NCBI RefSeq assembly: GCF_003992315.1
Contig: NZ_RQVE01000003.1
Coordinates: forward strand, 124,001-188,000
DNA: 64,000 nt
Source of the DNA: Veillonella sp. 3891
GTDB taxonomy: Bacteria; Bacillota; Negativicutes; Veillonellales; Veillonellaceae
Direction: 5' to 3'
Both the position numbers and the translations under genes were made by a program. Shown piece after piece: positions 18,520 through 28,370 of the stretch (the first letter of the stretch is position 1; each line of letters starts with the position of its first letter). The notes under the pieces were generated by a model, which worked only from the letters and a program-made list of their open reading frames with translations, was not told where the DNA came from and did not search any database.

Positions 18520-19275
18520 ATGAAATCAAAACAACAACAAGACCCTATACAAGGAGATCGATGTGGTATCTGTGTTCCTATTGTAGGGCCGTCGATGGAA
18601 GATATACTTTCACAGGTGCAAGAGGCAGCGCAAGCGAAGGTGGACCTTATCGAGTTGCGTCCAGATATGTGGATGAAGGATTCCCATATATCTGAAGAAG
18701 AGTACATACCCACAATAGTAAATTTGGTAGAAGAAGTGCATTCTAAATATGAAAAGATGCCTATGTTGTTTACGTGGCGTACCTTAGCTGAGGGCGGAGA
18801 AACGTCCTTAAGTAACGAGAATTACGGTAACCTATTACAAGCAATTGTGGATCAAAATGTAGTAGATGCTGTGGATGTGGAATTATTTGCCTATACAGAT
18901 ACAATTGGTCAAATTATAAAAGAAGCACATCATCAAGGGTTACAAACGGTGATGAGTTATCATAATTTTCTAAGTACGCCAAAAGTAAAAAGACTACATA
19001 TCTATGCAGAGCGTATGATATCAGCAGGAGCCGCAGTGATTAAGTTTGCCTTGATGCCAACAACAAATGAAGATGTACTTTCAGTGTTACAATTTACAAA
19101 GGAGTTAAGTGAACGGTATCCACAATTGCCACGGATTACTATGTCTATGGGAAAATTAGGACAGATGACGCGGACCTGTGGACATGTGTTTGGAAACTGT
19201 TTGACCTTTGGCACACTGGGACAAGCATCGGCACCTGGACAGGTAGAGGTGGCGGTTTTAAAGCAACTAGTATAA
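18520..19275 (+). CDS. aroD: 3-dehydroquinate dehydratase, type I
   Basis: The enzyme dehydrates 3-dehydroquinate to 3-dehydroshikimate in the shikimate pathway, forming a Schiff base. The 251 residues match the family length. Visible signatures are ELRPD (~45-49), catalytic His148 in SYHNF, the Schiff-base Lys175 in VIKFALMP, and TFG...ASAPGQ near the end. The ATG at 18520 follows AGGAG with suitable spacing. It lies directly upstream of the trp operon and supplies chorismate to it. It has its own transcript, because a T-box leader with its own promoter separates it from trpE. Confidence 0.95.
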   Translation: MKSKQQQDPIQGDRCGICVPIVGPSMEDILSQVQEAAQAKVDLIELRPDMWMKDSHISEEEYIPTIVNLVEEVHSKYEKMPMLFTWRTLAEGGETSLSNENYGNLLQAIVDQNVVDAVDVELFAYTDTIGQIIKEAHHQGLQTVMSYHNFLSTPKVKRLHIYAERMISAGAAVIKFALMPTTNEDVLSVLQFTKELSERYPQLPRITMSMGKLGQMTRTCGHVFGNCLTFGTLGQASAPGQVEVAVLKQLV

Positions 19276-19477
19276 GATATAAGATTAATGAGATAATATA
19301 AGGGTTTACAACTACTATATTATGGTATCTACAAGTTATGTTTCTAATGCTAGAAAATGTAAAAAGTAGATATTAGATAAATAGCTTTTAGAGTTAGTAT
19401 TTCCATATCTATAGGGAGTATCTATAGGTTATACAGGATATTCCTATAAAAAATTATAGAAAATTGTTATTATTCAG

Positions 19478-19506
19478 TAGACAAATGTATCTTAGTATGA
19501 TAATAT
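19478..19506 (+). promoter_or_regulatory. Promoter of the trp operon
   Basis: TAGACA (19478-19483) and TAATAT (19501-19506) have a 17-bp spacer. A start near 19513 puts the whole T-box leader in the transcript. Confidence 0.6.
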
Positions 19507-19512
19507 TTGATA

Positions 19513-19837
19513 CATAATTTAATACTCGCCTACGAAACCGATGAGGTGGAGATAAAAATAGAACGTGCACTTCCAGAGAGTGGGGGTAGCTGAGAGCCCC
19601 GCAGAACGCAGTCTATTAAATGGACCACCGAGGGTATGGGGAACGGACAATATGTCCTAGTATAGCATAACGTGCCATGAGCGTTAATCGTGAGGGATAT
19701 GATAGTATCCTGCAAAGGGGAATGCATGCATTCAAACAAGGTGGTACCGCGATTTATATGAATCTTTCTGTACAGTTGTGCAGTTATTTAGCATATGAAC
19801 TCGTCCTTGACAGTTACGTCTAGGGCGAGTTTTTTTG
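19513..19837 (+). promoter_or_regulatory. T-box leader (tryptophan-sensing) with intrinsic terminator
   Basis: The leader has a Stem I with CAGAGAG and GCTGAGAGCC elements. A candidate specifier codon TGG (Trp) lies at 19621-19623. The highly conserved T-box antiterminator motif AAGGTGGTACCGCG is at 19738-19751. A terminator stem (19798-19807 with 19822-19831) follows, with a run of Ts. Uncharged tRNA-Trp would pair with the specifier and the T-box bulge, stabilise the antiterminator and allow trpE transcription. The operon content supports Trp specificity; the exact specifier position is by eye. Confidence 0.93.
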
Positions 19838-19851
19838 TTGCAGGAGGACTT

Positions 19852-21315
19852 ATGAAACCATCATTGGAAATAGTAAAAGAATTAGGGCAAGGGTATGACA
19901 TTGTACCGGTGTATGTGGAATTATTATCGGATATTCGCACACCTATCTCTGTACTGAAAGCATTAAAAAAGGTGAGCGCTCACACATTCTTATTGGAAAG
20001 TGCAGACAACACGCATCACTGGGGACGATATTCCTTCTTGGGGTATAATCCATTACTTGAAGTAACATGCAAAAACCATACTATGACGATCAAGGGAGAT
20101 ATGACACGTACTTTCACATGCCATAACCCTGCGGAAGAGATTCGAAATATATTGGAACAATATAAAAGCCCTAGGGTTGAAGAATTACCCACTTTCACAG
20201 GTGGATTTGTAGGATACTTTGCCTATGAATACATTCGGTACTTAGAACCTACCTTGGATCAACACATCATTGATACAGATACGAGCATGGTTAACGATGT
20301 GGATCTTATGCTCTTTGATAAGGTCATTGCTTTCGACCATTACAAAAATAAAATCTATATCATTGGTCATGTGCGTACAGATGATATAGAGCGTAATTAT
20401 GAGCGTACCCAATTGGAATTACAAGCCTTAGCTGACCTAGTGAAAGAAGGAGAAGAGGCTCACATCGAGCGAGGTGTATTAGAAAGTGAATTCACCTCGG
20501 AGTTTACTTCTGAAGAATACCAAGAGGTAGTACGAAAAACACAATACTACATCACGGAAGGAGATATCTTCCAAGCGGTCGTATCCAACCGTAGAGAGGC
20601 GAAGTTTAAAGGAAGTTTACTCAATGCCTATCGTGTACTAAGAACGATGAACCCATCTCCGTATATGTTCTACATGAGTGGTAAATCTGTGGAATTAACG
20701 GGGGCTTCTCCAGAAACTTTGGTGAAATTGCAAGATAGAAGCGTCTATACTTTCCCAATTGCGGGCACATTGCCACGGGGTAAGAATGAAGAGGAAGATA
20801 GAGCGCAAGAGGCTAAGCTAAGCAAAGATGAAAAAGAATTAGCAGAACATAATATGCTTGTTGATTTAGGACGTAACGACATTGGTAAAGTCTGCGAGTT
20901 CGGGTCCGTCCAGGTAGAAGCGTTACATCAACTACAACGGTTCTCTCACGTTATCCATTTAACAAGTACTGTGAGAGGAACATTGCGAGAAGAGTTTGAT
21001 GCTTTAGATGCTATCGGTGCTACCTTACCGGCAGGCACTTTATCAGGAGCCCCAAAAATTCGTGCGATTCAGATTTTACAAGAATTAGAGAAAAGTCCTC
21101 GTGGTGTTTACGGTGGTGCTGTAGGATACTTGGATTTTTCCGGTAACATGGATGTGTGTATTGGCATTCGTATGGCCATGGCAAAAGAGGGAAGGGTCTT
21201 TGTTCGTTCCGGCGGTGGCATTGTGCGAGATAGTGTGCCTGTAAATGAGTACAATGAAACCATTCACAAAGCACAATCTATGGTAACAGCTATCACATTG
21301 GCACAGGAGGTGTAA
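19852..21315 (+). CDS. trpE: Anthranilate synthase component I
   Basis: TrpE converts chorismate and ammonia to anthranilate with TrpG. From the ATG at 19852 (AGGAGG at 19842-19847) the protein has 487 residues. The open frame extends upstream to 19795, but that part overlaps the leader terminator and is not coding. The N-terminal LLES motif (in TFLLESAD) marks the Trp-feedback site. The chorismate-binding domain (~210-480) has VVSNRREA, IAGTLPRGKNEEED, LVDLGRNDIG and AGTLSGAPKIRA. The adjacent trpG start nearly abuts its stop, suggesting translational coupling. Control is by the T-box and probably by Trp feedback. Confidence 0.97.
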   Translation: MKPSLEIVKELGQGYDIVPVYVELLSDIRTPISVLKALKKVSAHTFLLESADNTHHWGRYSFLGYNPLLEVTCKNHTMTIKGDMTRTFTCHNPAEEIRNILEQYKSPRVEELPTFTGGFVGYFAYEYIRYLEPTLDQHIIDTDTSMVNDVDLMLFDKVIAFDHYKNKIYIIGHVRTDDIERNYERTQLELQALADLVKEGEEAHIERGVLESEFTSEFTSEEYQEVVRKTQYYITEGDIFQAVVSNRREAKFKGSLLNAYRVLRTMNPSPYMFYMSGKSVELTGASPETLVKLQDRSVYTFPIAGTLPRGKNEEEDRAQEAKLSKDEKELAEHNMLVDLGRNDIGKVCEFGSVQVEALHQLQRFSHVIHLTSTVRGTLREEFDALDAIGATLPAGTLSGAPKIRAIQILQELEKSPRGVYGGAVGYLDFSGNMDVCIGIRMAMAKEGRVFVRSGGGIVRDSVPVNEYNETIHKAQSMVTAITLAQEV

Positions 21316-21316
21316 C

Positions 21317-21895
21317 ATGGTATTACTCATCGATCATTACGATAGTTTTTCTTTCAATATTTATCAATTAATTGGCTCTCTAGTAAAAGATATTAAGGTT
21401 ATCCGCAGTGATGAAATGACAGTGAAAGAAATTAAAGAACTTTCACCAGATTGTGTCATCCTTTCACCAGGCACGGGCAGACCAAAGGATGCAGGTGTGT
21501 ATGAAGAATTGCTTGAAACATGCCAAGGCGAGTTTCCTATCTTGGGCATTTGTTTGGGCCATCAAGCCATGGGCGAAGTGTTCGGAGCCACTGTAGGATA
21601 TGCGAAAGAAGTCATGCACGGCAAACAAAGCGTAGCTACCCAATGTTATCCATCCATATTATGGAAAGATATTCCTCAAGAGTTCCCCGTAGCACGGTAT
21701 CATTCCTTAGCAGTTTTAGAAGATACCCTAGGAGATGAACTAGTGGTAACGGCTCGTACGGAAGATGGAGAAATTATGGCTATGGAACATAGAACGCATC
21801 CGATTTACGGAGTACAATTCCATCCAGAGTCTATTTTGACACCGCAAGGAACGCAAATGGTTAAGAATTTCTTGGAACATCATAAGATTATATAA
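21317..21895 (+). CDS. trpG: Anthranilate synthase component II (glutamine amidotransferase)
   Basis: This 192-residue class I amidotransferase releases ammonia from glutamine and channels it to TrpE. The triad is visible: nucleophile Cys79 in LGICLGHQA and the His/Glu pair in QFHPES near residue 170. The oxyanion-type SPGTGRP segment is at ~50. It starts one base after the trpE stop. It is not fused to TrpD, unlike the enterobacterial arrangement. The protein may also serve PabB for folate synthesis, as in some Firmicutes, but no pab gene is in the window. Confidence 0.96.
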   Translation: MVLLIDHYDSFSFNIYQLIGSLVKDIKVIRSDEMTVKEIKELSPDCVILSPGTGRPKDAGVYEELLETCQGEFPILGICLGHQAMGEVFGATVGYAKEVMHGKQSVATQCYPSILWKDIPQEFPVARYHSLAVLEDTLGDELVVTARTEDGEIMAMEHRTHPIYGVQFHPESILTPQGTQMVKNFLEHHKII

Positions 21896-21909
21896 GGGAG
21901 ATATAGAGT

Positions 21910-22926
21910 ATGATTCAACAAGCAATACGCCTCGTCACAGAGGGACAAGATATGCCATATGAAGTGGCAAAAGCTACGATGAACGCTATTATGAGCGGCG
22001 ATGTACAGGAAGTGCCTATGGCAGCTTTCTTAGGAGGCTTACAAGCAAAGGGACCTAGCGTTACAGAGATTACCGCCTTTGCGGAAGTCATGCGTGAAAA
22101 AGCAGGTTCTGTGCCACATGATAATACAGTGGTAGAAATCGTGGGTACCGGCGGAGATGGTAGTAGTACGTTCAATATTTCTACAACGTCAGCGATTCTA
22201 CTAGCGGCAGCAGGAGTTCCTATCGCTAAGCATGGGAATCGTAGCGTATCCAGTAAATGTGGTGCCGCAGATGTGCTAGAAGCATTGGGTGTGAAACTAG
22301 AACTCAATGGAGAGCAGAATAAAAAGGTTTTAGAAGAAGCGAACATGTGCTTTATGTTTGCTCCGGTATATCATGAAGCGATGAAATATGCAGGTCCTGT
22401 ACGTAAAGCTATGGGGGTTAGAACTGTATTTAATATCTTAGGACCCTTGGCAAACCCAGCAGGCGCTACAGTAGAGCTGATGGGTGTATACGATCGGTCC
22501 TTAGTAGAACCTTTGGCACAGGTTTTGTCTAACTTAGGCGTTCATCGTGGTGCTGTCGTATATGGTAGTGATGGACTAGATGAAATTACCGCCACAGGGA
22601 CAACGACAGTGTGTGAAATCAATCATGGAGCGTTCAAGACCTATGAATTGGATCCTAAAGATTACGGATTTACCTATGCTACAGCGGATGAGCTTGTGGG
22701 TGGTGACGCAAAAGTTAATGCAGAGATAACACGTTCACTATTAGAAGGCAAGGATAGAAGTGGTCGTGCTACTGCAGTGATTTTGAATGCGGGCATGGCA
22801 TACTACTTAGCTAAAGATGGAGAGGTAACCTTAGAAAGTGCCTTCAAAACAGTAGAAGAACTGTTGTATTCTGGTGCGGGTGCAGAGGCGCTTTCAAAAT
22901 TTGCGAAAGCCTCACAGAATGCATAA
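21910..22926 (+). CDS. trpD: Anthranilate phosphoribosyltransferase
   Basis: TrpD transfers phosphoribose from PRPP to anthranilate. The 338 residues fit the family. The PRPP-binding GTGGDGSSTFNIST motif (~75-90), KHGNRSVSSKCGAADVLEALG (~103-123) and NILGPLANPA are intact. The start follows GGGAG. About 200 bp of non-coding sequence separate it from trpC, an unusually long gap within an otherwise tight operon. Confidence 0.97.
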   Translation: MIQQAIRLVTEGQDMPYEVAKATMNAIMSGDVQEVPMAAFLGGLQAKGPSVTEITAFAEVMREKAGSVPHDNTVVEIVGTGGDGSSTFNISTTSAILLAAAGVPIAKHGNRSVSSKCGAADVLEALGVKLELNGEQNKKVLEEANMCFMFAPVYHEAMKYAGPVRKAMGVRTVFNILGPLANPAGATVELMGVYDRSLVEPLAQVLSNLGVHRGAVVYGSDGLDEITATGTTTVCEINHGAFKTYELDPKDYGFTYATADELVGGDAKVNAEITRSLLEGKDRSGRATAVILNAGMAYYLAKDGEVTLESAFKTVEELLYSGAGAEALSKFAKASQNA

Positions 22927-22944
22927 TAGTGTGTAATTGTATTT

Positions 22945-23134
22945 ATATAGTTGGACTATCCCTTTAGGAATAACATATTCTAGACCTTATTTAGGCATCT
23001 TTGTAACTATATAGTGTAGATTTAGAGAGTATATGGATATTATCTAGTTATATGAATACTATTGAGATTAATTTGGAATATACATACTATTAACAAGGTT
23101 ATTATAGAATATTTGGATAGAAATAGAGATAGTT
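22945..23134 (+). other. Long intra-operon gap between trpD and trpCF
   Basis: No ORF is present. A TATATAGTT / AACTATATA inverted repeat (near 22945 and 23008) could fold the segment into a stem. The ribosome site of trpCF is weak. I see no second T-box or terminator. Confidence 0.4.
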
Positions 23135-24697
23135 ATGATATTAGATAAGATAGTGGCAGCGACTGAAAAGCGTGTCAAGGAAGCAAAAGCCAAGCTGCCC
23201 TTGCTAGAGTTGCAACAGCAAGTAGAAGGAATGCCAATCACGAAGGACTTTCCTTTTGAACGGGCATTACAAGAATTAGATTTCAATTTTATATGTGAAG
23301 TGAAGAAAGCGTCTCCCTCAAAAGGAATTATTGCAGAGGACTTTCCTTACTTAGATATTGCCAAGGACTATGAAATGGCAGGAGCTGCAGCGATTTCTGT
23401 CTTGACAGAGCCAGATTTCTTCCTAGGTAGCCCTCAGTATTTACAAGAGATTGCAGCAACTGTACATATTCCTATACTTCGGAAGGACTTCATCATCGAT
23501 GAATACCAAATCTATGAAGCAAAACTATGGGGCGCCTCAGCTATATTGCTCATAGCCGCTATCTTAGATGATGAAACAATGGCACGCTTTCATAAGCTGG
23601 CAGATAGCCTAGGACTATCGTGTTTAGTAGAAGCTCACGACGAAACAGAAGTGTTACGAGCTGCTAAGATGGGAGCACGCATCATTGGGGTGAATAACCG
23701 GAACCTAAAAGATTTTACTGTGGATGTAAACAATAGTATTCGCTTACGTAATTTAGTGGATGATTCCGTAATTTTTGTCTCTGAAAGTGGCCTAGACACG
23801 GCAGCAGATATCCAACGTTTACGAGATAACAAGATTCAAGCTGCCCTTATGGGCGAAAGCTTTATGCGCTCTACAGATAAAGTGGCGAAATTGACTGAGT
23901 TATATGGGACTGTTAGACCGAAACGTTTTATACATACTAGTACAAAGCGAGGGGTGTTAGGAACGGAAGAAATATTCAACTTAGAGGCACCCAATGCACT
24001 AACAGTAGATGAAGCTACTCAATCTAGCTATGAGGTGAAGGTTAAATTCTGTGGCATATCTCAAGAAGATACAATTCCAGTTTTAAGGGAGACACAACCA
24101 GATCATGTTGGATTCGTCTTTGCTCCTAGCAAACGACAAGTGACCATAGAACAAGCTCATTCCATTGCAAGAGCTTTGCAAGGTAGTTTACAAACTACAA
24201 GCGATGACAAAGGCATCTCATGCGTAGGTGTATTTGTAAATGAAACGATATCGAATGTAGTAGAAGTTGCTAAGACGGTACCACTTTCAGTGGTGCAATT
24301 ACATGGAGATGAAGATATAGATTACATTGAATCGTTACGAAACCACCTAGAGGAAGAACAATTAGGATCCGTTAAAATTTGGAAAGCAATCCAAGTGCAA
24401 GGTAAAGAAGATATTTTGCCATGGGAGCAAGCGCCCATCGATGGATTGGTAGTAGATGCCTACTCTAAAGAAGAGCGTGGTGGCACCGGTAAGACCATCG
24501 ATTGGTCATTATTAGATGATGTGCAGGTTCCCTACTACCTAGCTGGTGGTATAGGACTACACAATGTAGCTCGTGCCATTCGACGATTACAACCGTATGG
24601 GCTCGACATGAGTAGTAGCTTAGAAAGAAATGGCCAAAAAGATGCCAATACAATTAGAGCTATGTCACAATTAATTAAGACAGTAACACATAGATGA
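23135..24697 (+). CDS. trpCF: Bifunctional indole-3-glycerol-phosphate synthase / phosphoribosylanthranilate isomerase
   Basis: The 520-residue fusion carries out two successive steps. Residues 1-255 are TrpC: MILDKIVAATEKRV, ICEVKKASPSKG with the catalytic Lys, LRKDFI, GVNNRNLKDF, SESGL. A ~45-residue linker follows. Residues ~305-515 are TrpF: VKFCGISQEDT with the general-base Cys, VGFVFAPSKRQV, VVQLHGDE, and YLAGGI...GLDMSSSLE. Fused TrpC-TrpF is known from enterobacteria; most Firmicutes encode two genes. The linker and TrpF half look complete. The preceding ribosome site is poor, so the start rests on the conserved N-terminus. Confidence 0.95.
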   Translation: MILDKIVAATEKRVKEAKAKLPLLELQQQVEGMPITKDFPFERALQELDFNFICEVKKASPSKGIIAEDFPYLDIAKDYEMAGAAAISVLTEPDFFLGSPQYLQEIAATVHIPILRKDFIIDEYQIYEAKLWGASAILLIAAILDDETMARFHKLADSLGLSCLVEAHDETEVLRAAKMGARIIGVNNRNLKDFTVDVNNSIRLRNLVDDSVIFVSESGLDTAADIQRLRDNKIQAALMGESFMRSTDKVAKLTELYGTVRPKRFIHTSTKRGVLGTEEIFNLEAPNALTVDEATQSSYEVKVKFCGISQEDTIPVLRETQPDHVGFVFAPSKRQVTIEQAHSIARALQGSLQTTSDDKGISCVGVFVNETISNVVEVAKTVPLSVVQLHGDEDIDYIESLRNHLEEEQLGSVKIWKAIQVQGKEDILPWEQAPIDGLVVDAYSKEERGGTGKTIDWSLLDDVQVPYYLAGGIGLHNVARAIRRLQPYGLDMSSSLERNGQKDANTIRAMSQLIKTVTHR

Positions 24698-24708
24698 GGA
24701 GATAGACT

Positions 24709-25902
24709 ATGACAACACATCGCCATGGCTATTTTGGTGAATTTGGTGGACAATTCATGCCTGAAACATTAATGAATGCCATTATTGAACTAGAAGAAGC
24801 CTATGAAACCTATAAAAATGATCCTGAATTTATTAAGGAATTAGAAGATTTACATGTGTCCTACACCGGACGTCCGTCCTTGCTATATTTTGCAGAACAA
24901 ATGACAAAAGATTTGGGGGGCGCTAAAATTTATCTAAAACGGGAAGACTTAAATCATACAGGGTCCCACAAATTAAATAATGTGCTAGGCCAAATGTTAC
25001 TGGCTAAGCGAATGGGTAAAACGAGAGTGATTGCAGAAACGGGTGCCGGTCAGCATGGTGTAGCCACTGCCACAGTAGCAGCGTTAATGGGGATGGAATG
25101 TGAAATCTTCATGGGCCAAGAAGACTGTGAACGACAAGCTTTAAACGTATACCGTATGGAGCTATTAGGTGCCAAGGTACATCCTGTTACATCTGGTACT
25201 GGTACATTGAAAGATGCTGTATCTGAAACGATGCGAGAATGGACGAACCGTATGGTAGACACTCATTATGTATTAGGATCTGTTATGGGCGCTCATCCAT
25301 TTCCTATGATGGTACGTGACTTTCAGTCCATCATCAGTCGTGAGGCAAGAGAACAAATTTTAGAAAAAGAAGGTAAATTACCAGCTGCTGTGTTAGCTTG
25401 TGTTGGCGGTGGTAGCAATGCGATTGGTATGTTCTATCATTTTATTCCAGATGCGGGCGTGCAACTTATCGGTTGTGAAGCGGCTGGCAAAGGTATCGAT
25501 ACAGAAGAACATGCGGCGACTATGACAAATGGTACGGTTGGTATTTTCCATGGGATGAAATCCTACTTCTGTCAAAACTCTTATGGACAAATTGCACCAG
25601 TATTTTCTATTTCAGCTGGACTAGATTATCCAGGTATAGGTCCTGAGCATGCTTATTTACATGACAGTGGCCGTGCTCAATATGTGCCGATTACAGATGA
25701 TGAAGCAGTGGATGCCTTTGAATATCTCTCTCGTATGGAGGGAATTATTCCAGCCATCGAAAGTGCTCATGCCGTGGCACATGCTATGCGATTGGCGCCT
25801 ACTCTAAGTCCTGATGAAAGCATCATCATTTGCTTATCTGGACGTGGTGATAAGGACGTAGCAGCTATGGCGAGATATAGAGGGGTGAACTTACATGAAT
25901 AA
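24709..25902 (+). CDS. trpB: Tryptophan synthase beta chain
   Basis: TrpB condenses indole with serine using PLP. The protein has 397 residues, starting with the typical [17 protein letters not shown]-binding Lys88 lies in HTGSHKLNN, the catalytic Glu in AETGAGQHG, and the phosphate-binding loop is [18 protein letters not shown] precedes the ATG. The 3' end overlaps trpA by 8 bases, consistent with coupled synthesis of the alpha2beta2 complex. This is the TrpB1 type that partners TrpA. Confidence 0.98.
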   Translation: MTTHRHGYFGEFGGQFMPETLMNAIIELEEAYETYKNDPEFIKELEDLHVSYTGRPSLLYFAEQMTKDLGGAKIYLKREDLNHTGSHKLNNVLGQMLLAKRMGKTRVIAETGAGQHGVATATVAALMGMECEIFMGQEDCERQALNVYRMELLGAKVHPVTSGTGTLKDAVSETMREWTNRMVDTHYVLGSVMGAHPFPMMVRDFQSIISREAREQILEKEGKLPAAVLACVGGGSNAIGMFYHFIPDAGVQLIGCEAAGKGIDTEEHAATMTNGTVGIFHGMKSYFCQNSYGQIAPVFSISAGLDYPGIGPEHAYLHDSGRAQYVPITDDEAVDAFEYLSRMEGIIPAIESAHAVAHAMRLAPTLSPDESIIICLSGRGDKDVAAMARYRGVNLHE

Positions 25903-26680
25903 AATAACAATCGCACAGGCTTTTGCAAAAAAAGCATTTATCCCTTTCATTACAGCTGGTGACCAAGGGATTACTACAACAGAGAAATACATTCGTACCA
26001 TGGCAAAAGCGGGAGCGACTTTGATAGAAATTGGTATTCCTTTTTCTGATCCTGTTGCAGAAGGTACGGTCATTCAAGCAGCTAGTGAGCGTGCTCTATC
26101 CACAGGGGTCACTACCGATGATATTTTTGATATGGTCCGACGTTTGCGTACTGGTACAGATGCATTGACTGTTCCACTTGTGTTTATGACTTATATGAAC
26201 CCTATCTATGTGTATGGTGTTGAAAGTTTCATGACACGCTGTGAAGAAGTGGGTATCCAAGGTGTCATTGTGCCAGACTGCCCATTGGAAGAAAAACAAG
26301 AACTAAGCCATCAAGCGAAGGCCCATGGAGTTTCTGTCATCTCTTTAATTGCACCTACCTCAGAGCAACGGATTGAGGAGATTGCCAGTCAAGCAGAAGG
26401 CTTTGTATATTGCGTGTCTTCTCTTGGCGTAACAGGTATGCGCAGTGACATCAAAACAGACCTTGCTAGCATCGTACAACAGATTCGACAATACACAGAT
26501 ATTCCAGTAGCCGTTGGTTTTGGCATTTCCACACCAGAACAAGCAAAGACAATGGCATCACTATCTGATGGTGCCATCGTAGGTAGTGCCATTGTGAAAC
26601 AAATTGGCGAGTGGGGAGCAACTGGGGAAAAAGAATTATATCAATATGTCCGTTCTATGGTAGAAGCAGTAGGTAAGTAA
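25895..26680 (+). CDS. trpA: Tryptophan synthase alpha chain
   Basis: TrpA cleaves indole-3-glycerol phosphate to indole, which tunnels to TrpB. The 261-residue TIM barrel has FITAGDQ, catalytic Glu45 in [24 protein letters not shown], and the phosphate loop AVGFGIS. The position equivalent to enterobacterial Asp60 is Glu56 (DPVAEG), a conservative change of a catalytic acid that I believe also occurs in other Firmicutes. It is the last gene of the trp operon. Confidence 0.97.
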   Translation: MNKITIAQAFAKKAFIPFITAGDQGITTTEKYIRTMAKAGATLIEIGIPFSDPVAEGTVIQAASERALSTGVTTDDIFDMVRRLRTGTDALTVPLVFMTYMNPIYVYGVESFMTRCEEVGIQGVIVPDCPLEEKQELSHQAKAHGVSVISLIAPTSEQRIEEIASQAEGFVYCVSSLGVTGMRSDIKTDLASIVQQIRQYTDIPVAVGFGISTPEQAKTMASLSDGAIVGSAIVKQIGEWGATGEKELYQYVRSMVEAVGK

Positions 26681-26692
26681 CATCGAAACTTA

Positions 26693-26807
26693 TAAGGTAT
26701 GCATATGTATTATAAATTTACTAGGTTATAGCGTTTTTCGAGCGTTTTTTATATGAAATCAACGTTATAGCATAATATTATAAATTAATAAGTTGCAGCA
26801 TACCTTA
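26693..26807. repeat. 115-bp element bounded by perfect 10-bp inverted repeats
   Basis: TAAGGTATGC (26693-26702) and GCATACCTTA (26798-26807) are exact inverted repeats. Inside are a duplicated TATTATAAATT and a duplicated TTATAGC, plus GCGTTTTT/GCGTTTTTT tracts. It may be the trp operon 3' end folding as a large stem, or a short miniature element; there is no transposase. Confidence 0.4.
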
Positions 26808-26838
26808 CATTGTCTTTGAATATTTGCAATACCTATTA

Positions 26839-26878
26839 AATAGCTGTGCAAGAAGTATATCTTGTGCAGCTATTTTTT
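26839..26878 (+). terminator. Intrinsic terminator after trpA
   Basis: A 15-bp stem with two G-T pairs (AATAGCTG... with ...CAGCTATT) is followed by a T-run at 26872-26878. Confidence 0.75.
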
Positions 26879-27015
26879 CGTTGAAAAGAAGATTACATAT
26901 ACAGAAGGGTATAGTTAATGTAGATATACTGCAGTCTATAAAAAATTGATGGTAACATGCTTTAATATGCTGTATACTTAAGAATATGAATAATTCTTAA
27001 CAGGAGATATAGGGT

Positions 27016-27435
27016 ATGGAAAAAACAAGTATTGGCGTAGGGCGAGCTGCATTGCATGTTGCTATTTCTGAAAGTCGTGCAGAAGAGATGGCGTTACGAA
27101 AAGAGTTTGAAGATCTTGGGATTCGTAGCTGTGCCGTAGATTTTGGAGGGGCTTTCACAGAGATTATTCCTAAAATTATTGAACGGGCCGTAGTAGCAGC
27201 GGAACGACAAGAGTTAATTCATGACAATCATGTTAGCAAAGGTGCTGTTGTAGGTGCTACGGCACAAGCCTTAGAGCAACTAAAAAATAAATGTGTCGGT
27301 CTAAATGTGGGTGGTAAAGTAGGCATTGCACGTAGCCAGGAACATCTAAGTGTAGCTATTTATTTAGGTGTTGGCGTATTGCATTTAGATGAAATTGCTG
27401 TAGCCATGGCACATCGAGCTGTACCAAGTATGTAG
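27016..27435 (+). CDS. HutP-family protein (putative RNA-binding antiterminator)
   Basis: This 139-residue protein starts nine bases after AGGAG. It resembles the short HutP-type proteins of Clostridia and Negativicutes: a central SKGAVVGAT segment, then VGLNVGGKVGIAR and HLSVAIYLGVGVLHLDEIAVAMAHRAV at the C-terminus. Bacillus HutP binds histidine and Mg2+ and opens a terminator in the hut operon. The target here is unknown: no hut genes are present, and the gene lies between trp and men genes. Family membership is likely; function is inference. Confidence 0.7.
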   Translation: MEKTSIGVGRAALHVAISESRAEEMALRKEFEDLGIRSCAVDFGGAFTEIIPKIIERAVVAAERQELIHDNHVSKGAVVGATAQALEQLKNKCVGLNVGGKVGIARSQEHLSVAIYLGVGVLHLDEIAVAMAHRAVPSM

Positions 27436-27516
27436 AAGTGCTATAAATTTTTGTATAGTTTTGATATAATATTCTGTAGAGTATTTAGACAATAGCTAAT
27501 CATTTTGGAGGTAACT

Positions 27517-28359
27517 ATGAGTCAATTCGATTGGAAAGTATTAGATCGTAATTACGAAGATGTAATTTATGAAACATATAATGGAATTGCAAAAATTACA
27601 ATTAATCGTCCAGAAGTGCGTAATGCATTCCGCCCTAAAACAGTGATGGAATTAATCGATGCTTTCACCATTGCTCGTGAAGATGCAGAAGTAGGCGTTA
27701 TTATCTTGACTGGCGCTAACCATGGTCAAGGCGAAGATAAAGAAGCGTTCTGTTCTGGTGGTGACCAACGTGTTCGTGGAGATGGCGGTTATGTAGGGGA
27801 TGATAAAATTCCTCGCTTAAACGTATTGGATTTGCAACATTTGATCCGTATCACTCCAAAACCTGTTATTGCTATGGTTAATGGTTTTGCTATCGGTGGC
27901 GGTCATGTATTGCACATCGTGTGTGACCTTTCTATCGCATCTGAAAATGCAAAATTTGGTCAAACAGGCCCTCGCGTAGGTTCCTTCGACGCTGGTTACG
28001 GTGCTGGTTACTTAGCTCGTTTAGTGGGCCATAAAAAAGCTCGTGAAATTTGGTTCTTATGCCGTCAATATTCTGCAAAAGAAGCATTAGACATGGGCCT
28101 TGTGAATACAGTAGTTCCATTTGATCAATTAGAAGCAGAAACAGTGAAATGGTGCGAAGAAATTCTTCAATTATCTCCAATGGCACTTCGTTTCTTGAAA
28201 GCTTCTTTCAATGCTGATACAGATGGGTTAGCAGGCTTACAACAATTTGCAGGAGATGCGACTTTATTGTTCTATACAACTGATGAAGGTAAAGAAGGTC
28301 GCGATGCATTTAAAGAAAAACGTAAACCTGATTTCAAACAATTCCCTAAATTCCCTTAA
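27517..28359 (+). CDS. menB: 1,4-dihydroxy-2-naphthoyl-CoA synthase
   Basis: MenB closes the second ring of menaquinone from o-succinylbenzoyl-CoA. I start at the ATG at 27517 (GGAGGT at 27508-27513) rather than 12 bases upstream; the protein is 280 residues. Crotonase features are present: [11 protein letters not shown], the oxyanion stretch [27 protein letters not shown], and [22 protein letters not shown], which is diagnostic for MenB over other crotonases. It is followed after 11 bases by menE, so the two are probably cotranscribed. Confidence 0.97.
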   Translation: MSQFDWKVLDRNYEDVIYETYNGIAKITINRPEVRNAFRPKTVMELIDAFTIAREDAEVGVIILTGANHGQGEDKEAFCSGGDQRVRGDGGYVGDDKIPRLNVLDLQHLIRITPKPVIAMVNGFAIGGGHVLHIVCDLSIASENAKFGQTGPRVGSFDAGYGAGYLARLVGHKKAREIWFLCRQYSAKEALDMGLVNTVVPFDQLEAETVKWCEEILQLSPMALRFLKASFNADTDGLAGLQQFAGDATLLFYTTDEGKEGRDAFKEKRKPDFKQFPKFP

Positions 28360-28370
28360 TGGGTTAGGTT

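Noticed and set aside
19795-19851. N-terminal extension of trpE
   Set aside because: The extension is encoded by the T-box terminator; the proper start with AGGAGG is at 19852.
21915-22346. 143-codon minus-strand ORF inside trpD
   Set aside because: Antisense shadow of a certain gene with no ribosome site.
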